Assembly (NCBI GenBank): GCA_021777105.1
Contig: JAIQZQ010000063.1
Coordinates: forward strand, 1 to 64,000
Source: Candidatus Anammoxibacter sp.
Lineage (GTDB): Bacteria; Planctomycetota; Brocadiia; Brocadiales; Anammoxibacteraceae
Direction: 5' to 3'
Length of the DNA: 64,000 nt
The notes under the pieces are model-generated. The model made no database searches, had not been told where the DNA came from, and saw only the letters and a program-made list of their open reading frames with translations. The position numbers and the translations under genes were made by a program. Shown in pieces: positions 23,812-33,184 of the stretch (position 1 is the stretch's first letter; the number at the start of each line of letters is the position of its first letter).

Positions 23812-24574
23812 GCCGCTTCTCCGAACTTGTAACAGTATAAATACCAGATATTAATTGGTGGCTTGTAACTGCTTTAAATTTATTATACAACTCTCATAAT
23901 TATTAGTCATCTCATAAATACGCTATAAATTAATATCATATATTCTTTACAACTTAAAGTTTTAAAATTATTTTAAATAGAGCGCGTATTTCCTTGTTAT
24001 TTATAACCGTAATATCTCTTTTTTATACAAATATCAGTTGTTTTAACGCATAAATGATTAATTTACGCGAAACTCGCATAGCATAAATTGTAACCTCTGC
24101 TAATATTGCAATGTAGCGCTTTTACTGACGCTACTATAAATTTACCAACAAATTATTTGGGTTATTATATCTTTTTTTTTGTATCACCAAGCGTCATTGT
24201 CTGTCATTAAACGTTTTATGTGAAAATGAAGGCATAGTATGCTAAAAAAATATTGATATACCATATTAAGCGCATATAATTCATGACAAAATTGACGATT
24301 ATTGATTGAAGATTGGCTTTTGATTGACGATTTTCGATTGAAGATTGACCTTGGATTGACTACTTGCGATATTCAATAGTCCTCCGACAATCGCAAATCG
24401 CCAATAGTTGATAATATACAATATTCGTCAATCTTCAATCGACAACCTTCAATCATTATATTTCCATAAATCGACAATAATCAATAATTATTCGATAATC
24501 GCAAATCGCCAATAGTTGATAATATACAATATTCGTCAATCTTCAATCGTAAATCGTAAATTGAATAATGAATA
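23812..24574. other. AT-rich gene-free stretch with a 53-bp direct repeat
   Basis: 23820-24290 is AT-rich with nothing assignable. 24290-24574 is made of GATTGAAGATTG / CAATCTTCAATC words on both strands, so it can form extended stem structures. Within it an identical 53-base unit (starting AATCGCAAATCGCCAATAGT) occurs at 24389-24441 and 24497-24549. The TonB-receptor gene starts 26 bases after the second copy. Confidence 0.55.
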
Positions 24575-25034
24575 ATGAATAAACAAAGATTTAACCTGAT
24601 TTTGATAGCGGCATTGATTTCTCTTTTATGCCTGTCGTCATCTGTTTCTCGCGCATATGCCGATGATGGCGGCGCTCCGGATGACTCAGAGTTGGCGTAT
24701 CCCGATGTGGCCCAGGTTTCCGGCGGGTATTATGACGTTTTTCATCTGTTGAGCGAAAGAAGGGTCTCTATTGCATCAAAGATGGAGGAGGATGTTAATA
24801 AAGCCCCCTCCATTGTTTCGGTGATCACGGCGGATGAGATTGAAAAGATGGGGGCAAGGACGTTGGTGGATGTAATTAGAACAGTTCCCGGTTTTGACAT
24901 CCTTAAATCCGCTACTTTTGGGCCGTCAAATATTTCAGCCAGAGGAATGCGAACAATAGATGTCGAGAATGAAAAGATAAGGATTCTTATTGACGGCCAT
25001 TACATAGCATGGCCTGTAAGCGGCAACAGTTCTC

Positions 25035-25043
25035 TTTTTTTTT
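25035..25043 (+). repeat. Nine-T homopolymer causing the receptor frameshift
   Basis: T run inside the plug domain codons for SLFF. Eight Ts would keep the receptor frame; nine give a stop at 25043-25045. A tract of this length is prone to polymerase slippage and to sequencing error. Confidence 0.8.
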
Positions 25044-26225
25044 GATGATATGCCTCTTAAAAATGTTGAAAAGATTGAAATTGTCAGAGGGCCGGGCTCT
25101 GCGTTATATGGAGCCAACGCATTTTTGGCGGTTATTAATATCATCACAAAGCGCGGCCATGATATAGACGGACTTGAAGTGTCAACCGGATTCGGCAGTT
25201 TTGACACGCAGGAATACAACCTTATGTACGGCGGCGATATATCCGGCGTAGAGGTTACTGGATTTGTGGATTACTATAATACCAACGGCTTAAGCGAAAC
25301 CATAAAAAAAGACATATTTTCCGACGTTCCATTTTACAATAGGTTTTCTTTGGCTCCCGGCGATACTGACGATAGCAGGAATAAACTGGATCTGTATCTG
25401 AAAACTTCATATAAAAATTTGGAACTAAACGCAAAATATATGAATAAGGATTCAGAGCCTTTTGTGTCGCATAATTATGTTCTTACTAATGATTCAGATC
25501 AGCATCTCAATTATGTTTTCGTTGATTTAAAATATAAATGGGATATATCGGATAAATTTGCGTTTAAACCCAAGGCTTATTATGATCAACATGAACAAGA
25601 TAGCGCCTTTGAATTTTTGCCTGATGGTTTTATCATGCCGTTTGATTTAGATGAAGATGGGGATATTGAAAGCTTTCCCGAGGGGCAATTTGCAGAATCG
25701 TTTGTTATTGATAGAAAGGCCGGGGCCGAGGCGCAATTTGATTACGAAATTTTTAAAGGCAACGTTCTAACTTTAGGCGCGGTTTATGAGTGGCAGAAAC
25801 AGGAAAATGTGAGGATAAAAGCAAGTTTTAATCCTCAAACAGGCGCGGCTTTTGATACTGTTCAGGATGTGTCGGATATGGGAGTCGTGCCTGAGGCGAC
25901 AAGACAGAGATGGGCGCTGTACCTTCAGGACAAATGGGATATAACTCATAATCTAGGTCTAACAGTTGGTGTAAGGCACGACCATTACAGCGATTTTGAA
26001 GGCACGACCAACCCCAGGATTGGTTTTGTTTGGGAGTTTATTGATAACGCAACGCTTAAAGCTCTATATGGACAGGCGTTTAGGGCCCCGAATTTTGCTG
26101 AACTGTTTACTAATAATACGACGCTAAAAGGAGACGCGGGGTTAAAGCCCGAGACAATAAGGACGTACGAAATTGGATTAGGTTATAAAGTTACAGATAG
26201 TGTCTCCACAAATGTGAACTATTTT

Positions 26226-26925
26226 TTTAACGTTATTAGAGATTTGATTGGCATTTCACCTCTGTCGGCGCCGGGGGAGACTCAATTGATTAAGAATCTG
26301 GGCGGCGCGAATGTTCAGGGGGTAGAGTTTGAAACAAGGGCCGACTTGTCCCGCTATTGGCGCGGCGCATACGCCTTTGCCAACTACACTTATCAGGACG
26401 CCGAATCAAAGGGCGATCCATTGCCTGACGTTCCAAAACACAAAGGCAATGTGGGCCTTAACGCCGGCATTACAAAATACCTTAACGCGAATCTTCACGC
26501 ATTTATCAGCGGAAGCAGGATTAGGGAAGAGGCGGACACAAGGGACGACTCTCCTGGGTATGCGCTGCTTAATTTAACGTTATTAGAGATCTTATCGGCA
26601 TATCCCCTTTATCAAATTCAGGGGAGACACAATTTTTTGACAATCTTGGCGGGGCGAATGTCCAGGGCGTTGAGTTTGAGGTCAAATCCGACTTGTCCCA
26701 TTTTTGGCCCGGCGCATACGCTTATGCCAACTACACATATCAGGACGCCGAATCAAAGGGCGATCCATTGCCTGACGTTCCAAAACACAAAGGCAATGTG
26801 GGCCTTAACGCCGGCATTACAAAATACCTTAACGCGAATCTTCACGCATTTATCAGCGGCAGCAGGATTAGGGAAGAGGCGGACACAAGGGACGACTCTC
26901 CTGGGTATGCGCTGCTTAATTTAAC
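26226..26925 (+). repeat. 347-bp tandem receptor segments (two units)
   Basis: TTTAAC occurs at 26226, 26573 and 26920, so two units of exactly 347 bases lie head to tail. The first ~165 bases of the units differ (GISPLSAPGETQLIKNLGG versus GISPLSNSGETQFFDNLGG in translation), while the remaining ~185 bases are almost identical (YTYQDAESKGDPLPDVPKHK onward). The join is at a six-base TTTAAC match between two non-homologous places in receptor genes, so the frame changes by two bases. The pattern fits fusion of two neighbouring receptor paralogues by a deletion rather than simple duplication. Confidence 0.85.
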
Positions 26926-27085
26926 TCTTATTGCAAAAAACTTCTTTAAAGATATGACAATAACCACGTCTTTGGACAACTTGCTGGACAAGGACTATAA
27001 CGACCCAACGCCTATAAACACAATACCGACTGATCTTCCGAGACCGGGCAGGACTTTTTTTGTGGAGCTGGGGTACAGCTTCTAA

Positions 27086-27442
27086 TTGATGATTTTCGAA
27101 TGACGATTGACGAATGATGATTTACAGATTAAAGACTAAAGACCAGAGACCAAAGACCTAAAAGCGAATGACGATTGGCGAATGATTGGAATGTCGAATT
27201 TCGATTGAGGAATGAATATAGACCACAGACAATAAATAGACTAAAGACCGAAGACCATAGACCTAAAAGCGAATGACGATTGTCGATTGAAGAATTTCGA
27301 TTGAAAAGCATTGGATTGTCGATTGTCGAGTGAAGATTGTTGATAGAAAATTGGCTTTGAATTGTCGATTTGCGATTGAAGACAAAAGACCTTTTACAGA
27401 CTGAAGACAAGAGGCCATTGACGAAAGGCGGATAGACGATTT
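27086..27442. repeat. Low-complexity GATTGACGAATG-type stretch after the broken receptor
   Basis: Made of degenerate CGAATGACGATTG and AAAGACC/AGACCATAG words. Related stretches flank the second receptor (30920-31030), the truncated genes (31790-31860, 32975-33180) and the start of the first receptor (24290-24570). An open frame across it on the minus strand is an artefact of the repeats. Confidence 0.6.
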
Positions 27443-27766
27443 TCACATGGCAATATTCTCTATTTTTGAAAATATTTCTTCCATTGGCGGTTCATTGCAT
27501 TGTACATGGGCTGATGGTTTATCAAATGGATGGACGTGCCAATATTTGTAATTATCATAACCAAAAATTCTCTTACTATGTGAAATCAATGCGTAGCTTT
27601 TTTTTTGATTAAGGGCATTATAATAGATTTCCACGAATACGTTTTCTTTTATATTTATCCTTGCTTCAATAATAATGCCCCTTTTCTCAACGGCATCAAT
27701 AGTTTTTTGAGGGAAATATTTTTGCGTATTTTTTAAAAGGCTTTTTTTAAATTCTTTGATGTTCAT
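27443..27766 (-). CDS. DUF6516 (TumE-like) protein, putative toxin, second module
   Basis: 107 residues. RIFGYDNYKYWHVHPFDKPSAH is the family hallmark, shared with the protein at 22977. The N-terminal EFKKSLLKNTQKYFPQKTID and RINIKENVFVEIYYNALNQKKS segments resemble a small mixed alpha/beta fold. It overlaps the upstream gene by four bases (ATGA), a strong sign of co-translation. The toxin role is inferred from family and pairing. Confidence 0.65.
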   Translation of the reverse strand: MNIKEFKKSLLKNTQKYFPQKTIDAVEKRGIIIEARINIKENVFVEIYYNALNQKKSYALISHSKRIFGYDNYKYWHVHPFDKPSAHVQCNEPPMEEIFSKIENIAM

Positions 27767-28077
27767 TCACTAAGCGCCTCGATTTTTTTAATAAGTTTTA
27801 GCCAGTTCCATTTTTCGGCATTCAGGTCTTCCCACTTTATAATATCCTTTTCTGTTTCGTATGAAAATTCATCAGATATTTCTCCTGTTTCAATCTTATC
27901 CTTGAACTCTTTAAAAGAGCAATTGTGCTTTGTCTCATATTCAAGTATTTCAAGTTCGCACTCTTTTAAATAGTCTTTGACTCCCGTAATAAAGAGTTGC
28001 ACGGCTGTTTCATCAGGGGAAGGGTAAATATCCTTAAGTATTTCCTTTATTGAAGGCGCCAACGTTATTATAGGCAT
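27763..28077 (-). CDS. Small partner of the second DUF6516 gene, putative antitoxin
   Basis: 104 residues, first gene of the pair. KHNCSFKEFKDKIETGEISD and SYETEKDIIKWEDLNAEKWNW follow the same acidic/aromatic pattern as the partner at 23305, though overall identity is low. A CAAGGAGATCAC ribosome site precedes the ATG. Likely antitoxin by position. Confidence 0.6.
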   Translation of the reverse strand: MPIITLAPSIKEILKDIYPSPDETAVQLFITGVKDYLKECELEILEYETKHNCSFKEFKDKIETGEISDEFSYETEKDIIKWEDLNAEKWNWLKLIKKIEALSE

Positions 28078-28720
28078 TGTGATCTCCTTGAAAGTTAATT
28101 TTATAAAGCATTAACTAAAAGCCGGTAATTATTAATTCTTGAAATGGTTTTGCTTTAAGAAAAGTTGTTTAAAACCGCCGGTATTCATATATTGTAATAG
28201 CTATATGATTATACATATAATAGTTTTTATTACAAAAATAATCCTGTTTTTAGAAAAGAGTTATTCTTTCATGAATGCTCTTCAAACAACACCGCTTTGC
28301 CTGGGCCGGTACCCGGGTTCAATAACTCTAAAAAGTCTGGGTTTGACGGGATTTCCCTTAATTTATCTCCTCGTAAGCGCGCCGTGTTTACGTTATTTAA
28401 ACACAAAACTTTCTTTTTCGCAGATCCATCTTTTTTGCGCAACACCAGTTTGCATGTTATTTTACCAAAGCTTGCGAGCCTTAAAAATTGTAATACATTT
28501 TATTATATAATGTGTAAAGTGTTTCCTTACAAACTGAAAAAAATCCGAACTTTTTCTTTCAATTATCGTATCAAATTCGACGTATACAGTGTGTAACTGA
28601 CTGAAATTGAACATGTTACGCTAATATATAACTGAAACATACTAAAAAGAAATTGATATTTTTAAATAAGCGCTTATAATTCATGTCAAATTTGTAAGCA
28701 GTTGAATTTTCAATTTTCAC
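28078..28720. other. Gene-free stretch upstream of the intact receptor
   Basis: AT-rich. Two overlapping open frames (28139-28510 and 28297-28596) have no recognisable domain, no ribosome site and poor composition, so I treat them as chance. A GGGCCGGTACCCGGGTTC patch near 28302 is locally GC-rich and could be a gene fossil or an RNA structure, but I cannot assign it. I looked for a B12 riboswitch and did not find its conserved box. Confidence 0.4.
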
Positions 28721-30919
28721 ATGAATAAACAAAAATATAAAATTATATTTATTGCGGCATTGATTTCATTTTTATGTATGGGATCATTTGTTTTGCGCGC
28801 AAATGCCGATACCGGCGTGAATGATGACTTTGATCAAACTGCCGATGCGCTTGTTGATGACATAGAACTTGCGTATCCTGATGTTGCTCAGGTTTCCGGC
28901 GGTTATTATGATGTTTTTCACATGTTGAGCGAAAGAAGGGTGTCGATTGCTTCAAAGATGGATGAAGATGTTAATAAAGCTCCATCGATTGTATCTGTTA
29001 TTACTGCGGAAGAGATTGAAAAGATGGGGTTCAGGACGTTGGTGGATGCGCTGAGGATTGTGCCGGGTTTCGATATAATTAAAGCTGCCATGTTTGGTTT
29101 TGTAAATTTTTCAGCCAGGGGAATAAATACTTCGACAGATCTTAAAAATGAAAAGATAAGGGTAATGATTGACGGTCATTTTTTGGGTCTCCCTGCCGGT
29201 TCTGATAACGCATCGTGGTATTTTGATGATCTTCCGTTAAAAAATGTTAAACGTATAGAGATAATCAGGGGGCCTGGTTCTGCTTTATATGGAGCTAATG
29301 CGTTCTTAGCGGTTATTAATATAATCACAAAAGATTCTTCAGATATTGACGGTATTGAAGTGTCAAGCGGTTTTGGCAGCTATGATACTCAAGAGTACGG
29401 CATTATGTACGGCAAAGAATATAGAGGTCTAAACATTGCCGGATTTGTTGATTTTTATAATACAAATGGACTTAGTGATACTATAAAAAGAGATATTCTC
29501 TCTGGACAGCAGTTTTTTAATCAATTCTCCCTGGCTCCGGGAGATACGGATGACGGCAGAAAAAAATTTGATGTGTACCTTAAAGCTTCTTATAAAGATC
29601 TGGAATTAAACGCTAAATATTTAAACAAGGACTCAGAGCCGTTTGTTTCACACAATTTTATGTTAACAAACGATTCCGACCAGGAGATGGATTTCTTTAT
29701 GGCTGACTTGAAATATAAGATTGAAATTGGCGATAAAACAACTATAAAACCTCGTCTATATTTTGATCAATATTACTATGAATTGTCGCCGGAGTTTTTG
29801 CCTGATGGATTTATAATCCCTAATGATCTTGATGGTGATGGCGATTTTGAAAGATTTGTTGATGGTCAAGAGGGCATAGCAAAGGTAATGGACAGAAGGG
29901 CGGGAGGCGATATACAGGTTGATTTTGATCTTTCAGAAAACAACACTTTTACTTTTGGGTTTAATTATGAATGGCAGAAACAGGGTGAAGTGAGGACTTA
30001 CACTAACTGGGATCCGCAAACGGGAGCAGTTCTTGATGAATTGCAAAAAAATTCAGATGTTGCTTTTGTGCCGGAAGCAACCCGTCAGATATGGGCGCTT
30101 TATTTGCAGGACAAGTGGGATTTAGCGGATAACTTAGGGCTTACTATAGGAATAAGGCATGATCATTACAATGATTTTGAAGGGACTACAAATCCACGAA
30201 TAGGGCTAGTCTGGAACTTTATTGACAATGCTAGTCTTAAACTATTATATGGGCAAGCGTTCAGGGCTCCTAGTTTTGTTGAACTATTTTCCAATGGTCC
30301 TGTTACATTTGGCAACTCTAATTTAGAGCCGGAAACAATCAGGACTTATGAAGTTGAATTGGGGTATAAAGTTTTTAAAGATATTAAAATAACCGCTAAC
30401 TATTTCTTTAATGTTATAAGAGATTTAATTATAGAAAGTTCATTTACACCCCAAATCGAACTAGCGACGTTTGGCAATCAAAGTGGCGCTAACGTACAGG
30501 GGGTGGAGTTTGAGGTAAAGGCGGATTTTTCTGGTCTGCTTGCCGGCGCATACGCCTTTGCCAACTATACATATCAGGACGCTGAGTCAAGGGGCGATCC
30601 ATTGCCCGACGTGCCAAAGCATAAAGGCAATGTCGGTATTAACGCGGGCATAACAAAATACCTTAACGCAAACCTTCACGCTTTTATCAGCGGTAGCAGG
30701 ATTCGGGAAGAGGCGGACACAAGGGACGACTCTCCGGGTTATGCGTTGCTTAATTTAACCCTTATTGCAAAAAACTTTTTTAAGGATATGAAGATAACGG
30801 CGTCTTTGAATAATCTGCTGGATAAGAACTATAACGATCCGACGCCTATAAACACAATACCGACTGATCTTCCGAGGCCGGGCAGGACGTTTTTTGTTGA
30901 GTTGGGGTACAGCTTTTAA
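28721..30919 (+). CDS. TonB-dependent outer-membrane receptor (intact)
   Basis: 732 residues. Signal peptide (residues 1 to about 29), an acidic linker, then the plug domain (about 65-190) with VNKAPSIVSVITAEEIEKMG, RTLVDALRIVPGFD, SARGINT, MIDGHFLGLP and IEIIRGPGSALYGANAFLAV. The barrel follows, with IGIRHDHYNDFEGTTNPRIG, YGQAFRAPSFVELF and a C-terminal aromatic strand RPGRTFFVELGYSF ending in Phe, as required for Bam-dependent insertion. It is very similar to the broken receptor at 24575; the last ~190 residues are nearly identical. The substrate is not evident. No TonB, ExbB or ExbD gene is in the window; the gene after it on the same strand is a RelB antitoxin. Confidence 0.93.
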   Translation: MNKQKYKIIFIAALISFLCMGSFVLRANADTGVNDDFDQTADALVDDIELAYPDVAQVSGGYYDVFHMLSERRVSIASKMDEDVNKAPSIVSVITAEEIEKMGFRTLVDALRIVPGFDIIKAAMFGFVNFSARGINTSTDLKNEKIRVMIDGHFLGLPAGSDNASWYFDDLPLKNVKRIEIIRGPGSALYGANAFLAVINIITKDSSDIDGIEVSSGFGSYDTQEYGIMYGKEYRGLNIAGFVDFYNTNGLSDTIKRDILSGQQFFNQFSLAPGDTDDGRKKFDVYLKASYKDLELNAKYLNKDSEPFVSHNFMLTNDSDQEMDFFMADLKYKIEIGDKTTIKPRLYFDQYYYELSPEFLPDGFIIPNDLDGDGDFERFVDGQEGIAKVMDRRAGGDIQVDFDLSENNTFTFGFNYEWQKQGEVRTYTNWDPQTGAVLDELQKNSDVAFVPEATRQIWALYLQDKWDLADNLGLTIGIRHDHYNDFEGTTNPRIGLVWNFIDNASLKLLYGQAFRAPSFVELFSNGPVTFGNSNLEPETIRTYEVELGYKVFKDIKITANYFFNVIRDLIIESSFTPQIELATFGNQSGANVQGVEFEVKADFSGLLAGAYAFANYTYQDAESRGDPLPDVPKHKGNVGINAGITKYLNANLHAFISGSRIREEADTRDDSPGYALLNLTLIAKNFFKDMKITASLNNLLDKNYNDPTPINTIPTDLPRPGRTFFVELGYSF

Positions 30920-31060
30920 TTGACGAATTTCGATTGACGAATGATTGGAATGACGATTGACGAATGTTTTGGAATGACGAATTTCGATTGACGAATGAAT
31001 ATAGACCATAGACTGAAGACCATTTACAGACAAAAAACAAAAGACCGGAGACCATAAATA

Positions 31061-31119
31061 GTGGCACAGGCATCCTTGCCTGTGTTTTAATTGACCACAG
31101 GCTGGATGCCTGTGCCACT
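31061..31119. repeat. Head-to-head CAGGCATCC palindromes
   Basis: GTGGCACAGGCATCCTTGCC ... GGCTGGATGCCTGTGCCACT. The outer parts are inverted repeats of each other, so the whole 59 bases can form one long hairpin as well as two short ones. Confidence 0.7.
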
Positions 31120-31234
31120 TGTAGAGTATTTCGGATTTGATTTTGCGTTTGATTTTTCTGAACTATTTGATTATATTGTGTGTAGTGACAAATGCCATAC
31201 AAATATAATTTCATAAATAATAAGAGGCAAAAGA

Positions 31235-31495
31235 ATGTCTAAAACTACAACAATTCAAGCTCGTATTGATCCTGAGGTTAAAGCCAGGGCTCAAAAAATT
31301 TTAAATACTCTTCACATTTCAATGTCTGAGGCTATCTCTATTTATTTAACTCAAATAGCGCTCCACAAAGGCATACCATTCAATATTAAGATTCCAAATG
31401 AACTAACGGTTAAAACAATAGAAAAAGCTGAAAACGGCAAAGAACTCCATAAAGTTGATAGCGTTGATGAACTTTTCCAGGAGTTAGATGGTTGA
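31235..31495 (+). CDS. relB: RelB/DinJ-family antitoxin
   Basis: 86 residues. TTTIQARIDPEVKARAQKIL, then ISMSEAISIYLTQIALHKGI and PFNIKIPNE are the DinJ/RelB ribbon-helix-helix signature. The acidic C-terminal tail wraps the toxin. The ribosome site AAGAGGC lies upstream of the ATG. It overlaps the YafQ-like toxin gene by four bases and should repress its own promoter. Confidence 0.92.
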   Translation: MSKTTTIQARIDPEVKARAQKILNTLHISMSEAISIYLTQIALHKGIPFNIKIPNELTVKTIEKAENGKELHKVDSVDELFQELDG

Positions 31496-31758
31496 ATATC
31501 CATTACACTTCTCAGTTTAAAAGAGACTATAAAAAACTTAAAAAACAAAACAGAGCTCTTGACAAACTAAAAGCAGTTATAGAGACGTTGTTTTCAGACA
31601 AAGCCTTAGGATCGGAGTATAAGGACCATCCATTAATTGGAGGATGGAAAGGGTGTAGAGATTGCCATATTGAGCCGGATTGGATTTTAATTTACAAAAT
31701 AGAGAAAAATACTTTAATTTTAGAAAGAACAGGCTCCCATTCAGAACTTTTTAAATAA
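31492..31758 (+). CDS. yafQ: YafQ-family mRNA interferase toxin
   Basis: 88 residues with a TTG start inside the TTGA overlap with relB. RelE fold: NIHYTSQFKRDYKKLKKQNR, KDHPLIGGWKGCRDCHIEPDWILIYKIE and ERTGSHSELF. The active-site residues of YafQ (two His around the DHPL/CHIEPDW segment, Asp-Trp, and the C-terminal His in GSHSEL) are all present, so it looks functional. It cuts mRNA at the ribosome in the studied E. coli protein. Confidence 0.92.
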   Translation: MNIHYTSQFKRDYKKLKKQNRALDKLKAVIETLFSDKALGSEYKDHPLIGGWKGCRDCHIEPDWILIYKIEKNTLILERTGSHSELFK

Positions 31759-31861
31759 AAGCAAATAGCAATTTACGATTTATTATTCACGAATTGCGAT
31801 TTTTAGTCTGTAGTCTATATTCATTCGTCAATCTACAATCGCCATTCGTCATTTAAATGTC

Positions 31862-32383
31862 ATGTTAAAAAAAACACATCTTTTCGCAATTATTTTCATC
31901 TGCCTGATAATAACCTGCGCCTGGTCCACGGCCGGCATTATCGTCATCAAGAGCAAAGGCGATGTGCCTACCTATGAGTTGGCGTTTGAGGGGTTTAGAA
32001 GCGTTGTTAAGGATGAAATTGTTGAGTTTGATATGGACGCCAACCCCAAAAAAGGGAAGAAGATTGCGAAAGAGATTAAAAAATTGCGCAGGAAAAAGGA
32101 TTTCTCCGCAATACTGGCTATCGGCCATATGGCGGCCAAGCTTGCAAGAGACGAGATAACTGATATTCCCGTTATATTCTGCATGGTGGTAAACCCCGTA
32201 AAATCAAACCTTGCCGGGCGCGACAACTTTGGGGGCGTATCTTTTGACCTTTCAGCCGAATCTCAACTTGCAAGATTGCGCGAAGTTGTCCCGGACGCAA
32301 AAAACGTCGGCGTTTTATACGACCCTAAGAATTCCAGCATTCTAATAAAAAATGCAAAAGAAGTCGCGCCGGCGTGTTGTTAA
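31862..32383 (+). pseudogene. ABC-type substrate-binding protein (PF04392-like), truncated
   Basis: Signal peptide (MLKKTHLFAIIFICLIITCA) and the first half of the PF04392 family fold: IVIKSKGDVPTYELAFEGFR, AILAIGHMAAKLARDEITDI, PVIFCMVVNPVKSNL, GVSFDLSAESQLARLREVVP and NVGVLYDP. Members are about 300 residues; this one stops at 173, directly at a join to an unrelated sequence. It is likely the left part of a deletion that also removed the start of the next gene. Such proteins are often encoded near TonB receptors. Confidence 0.75.
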
Positions 32384-32979
32384 AACAATTAAAAACAAAA
32401 ATAGCTGAAATCACAACTTCAAAAGACGGCGCATTTTTTTTCCAGATAATGCCCGGCAACTATAATATCAATATTAAGCAGCCGAAATTTAAGGAAAGAA
32501 ACGAGAAGTTTACAGTAGACGCTTTTGAAACAGTGACAAAGAATTATAGAATTGAACCTTCCGGAAGTTCTTCAGGCCCTGAACCTATGATAACCGAGAC
32601 TCCAACCGAAACCTTAACGCCGACGCCAACTCCGGAGCCTGTCATTTCTTCAACGGAATGCGCGCAGGGAGGAGTTCCGGCAAGGATAAAGATAATGCCG
32701 CGCTCGGTTGTTATGTCGTCAGGCGGGGCAAAAAAAGTGATGGTTCAGGTTTTGAAAGAGGACGGTTCCGGCTGCGCAATTAAAGTTAACGCAAATTGTG
32801 TTAATGGCTGCTGGAAGATTAAAGAGATTGTGGGCAAAGTATCGACTAACAACCGAGGGTTGTGCAGTGTATTATTAAAAACCAAAAAACTTGCCAAAGG
32901 TTTCGCTAAAATGTCAATATCCGCCGGCGATATTGAACTGGAGGCTCCTGTTTTTATAAAGCGATTAACGTTGGAATGA
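32374..32979 (+). pseudogene. 5'-truncated secreted protein fragment (carboxypeptidase-regulatory-like plus Ig-like)
   Basis: Open frame of 201 codons without a credible start (the first possible codon is a TTG at the deletion join). It begins inside a CarboxypepD_reg-like domain (TTSKDGAFFFQIMPGNYNIN), followed by a threonine/proline linker (TPTETLTPTPTPEP) and a C-terminal Big_1-like Ig module (ARIKIMPRSVVMSSGGAKKV, then TNNRGLCSVLLKTKKLAKG). A secreted or surface protein that has lost its signal peptide. The stop overlaps the start of a low-complexity repeat. Confidence 0.6.
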
Positions 32980-33070
32980 CGATTGACGAATGACGAATGA
33001 CTATTGAATATAGACAAAAGGCGGATTGTTTATTGAAGATTGACTTTGGATTGACGAGTTTCTATATCAA

Positions 33071-33130
33071 AGTGACACAGGCATCCTGCTTGTGATTAAT
33101 TAAAACACAGGCAAGGATGCCTGTGCCACT
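33071..33130. repeat. Head-to-head CAGGCATCC palindromes
   Basis: GTGACACAGGCATCCTGCTT ... CACAGGCAAGGATGCCTGTG, like the units at 20770 and 31061. The two outer ends are complementary. Confidence 0.65.
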
Positions 33131-33184
33131 ATATAAATGATTTGTTAAAAACACTTAATTTATTCAATCTTCAATCGAAAATCG

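Larger units (their letters stand above)
24575..27085 (+). pseudogene. TonB-dependent receptor, disrupted by a poly-T frameshift and a fusion/duplication
   Basis: N-terminus: signal peptide (MNKQRFNLILIAALISLLCL) and plug domain (VSIASKMEEDVNKAPSIVSV, ADEIEKMGARTLVDVIRTVPG). At 25035-25043 a run of nine Ts shifts the frame; removal of one T restores SLFFDDMPLKN, as in the intact paralogue at 28721. The barrel then continues in the second frame (IRGPGSALYGANAFL-like IVRGPGS...) to about 26578, where the frame passes into a second, partly different receptor segment, out of frame. The end of that second segment (26693-27085) keeps the normal C-terminus RPGRTFFVELGYSF. So at least two lesions separate it from a working receptor, unless the T-run is a phase switch. 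Such receptors import scarce nutrients; the substrate is unknown. Confidence 0.85.

Noticed and set aside
27129-27446. Minus-strand open frame of 105 codons
   Set aside because: It lies wholly within degenerate GATTGACGAATG repeats and its protein is itself a degenerate repeat (NRHSLLGLWS).
28139-28596. Two overlapping plus-strand frames upstream of the intact receptor
   Set aside because: No recognisable domain, no ribosome site, biased toward AT-driven residues (Phe, Ile, Leu, Lys); more likely chance.
28078-28720. Possible cobalamin riboswitch before the TonB receptor
   Set aside because: The conserved B12-box and its pairing were not found; the region is AT-rich.
30755-31214. Minus-strand frames overlapping the receptor 3' end
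   Set aside because: They run through repeats and antisense to a well-supported receptor gene.
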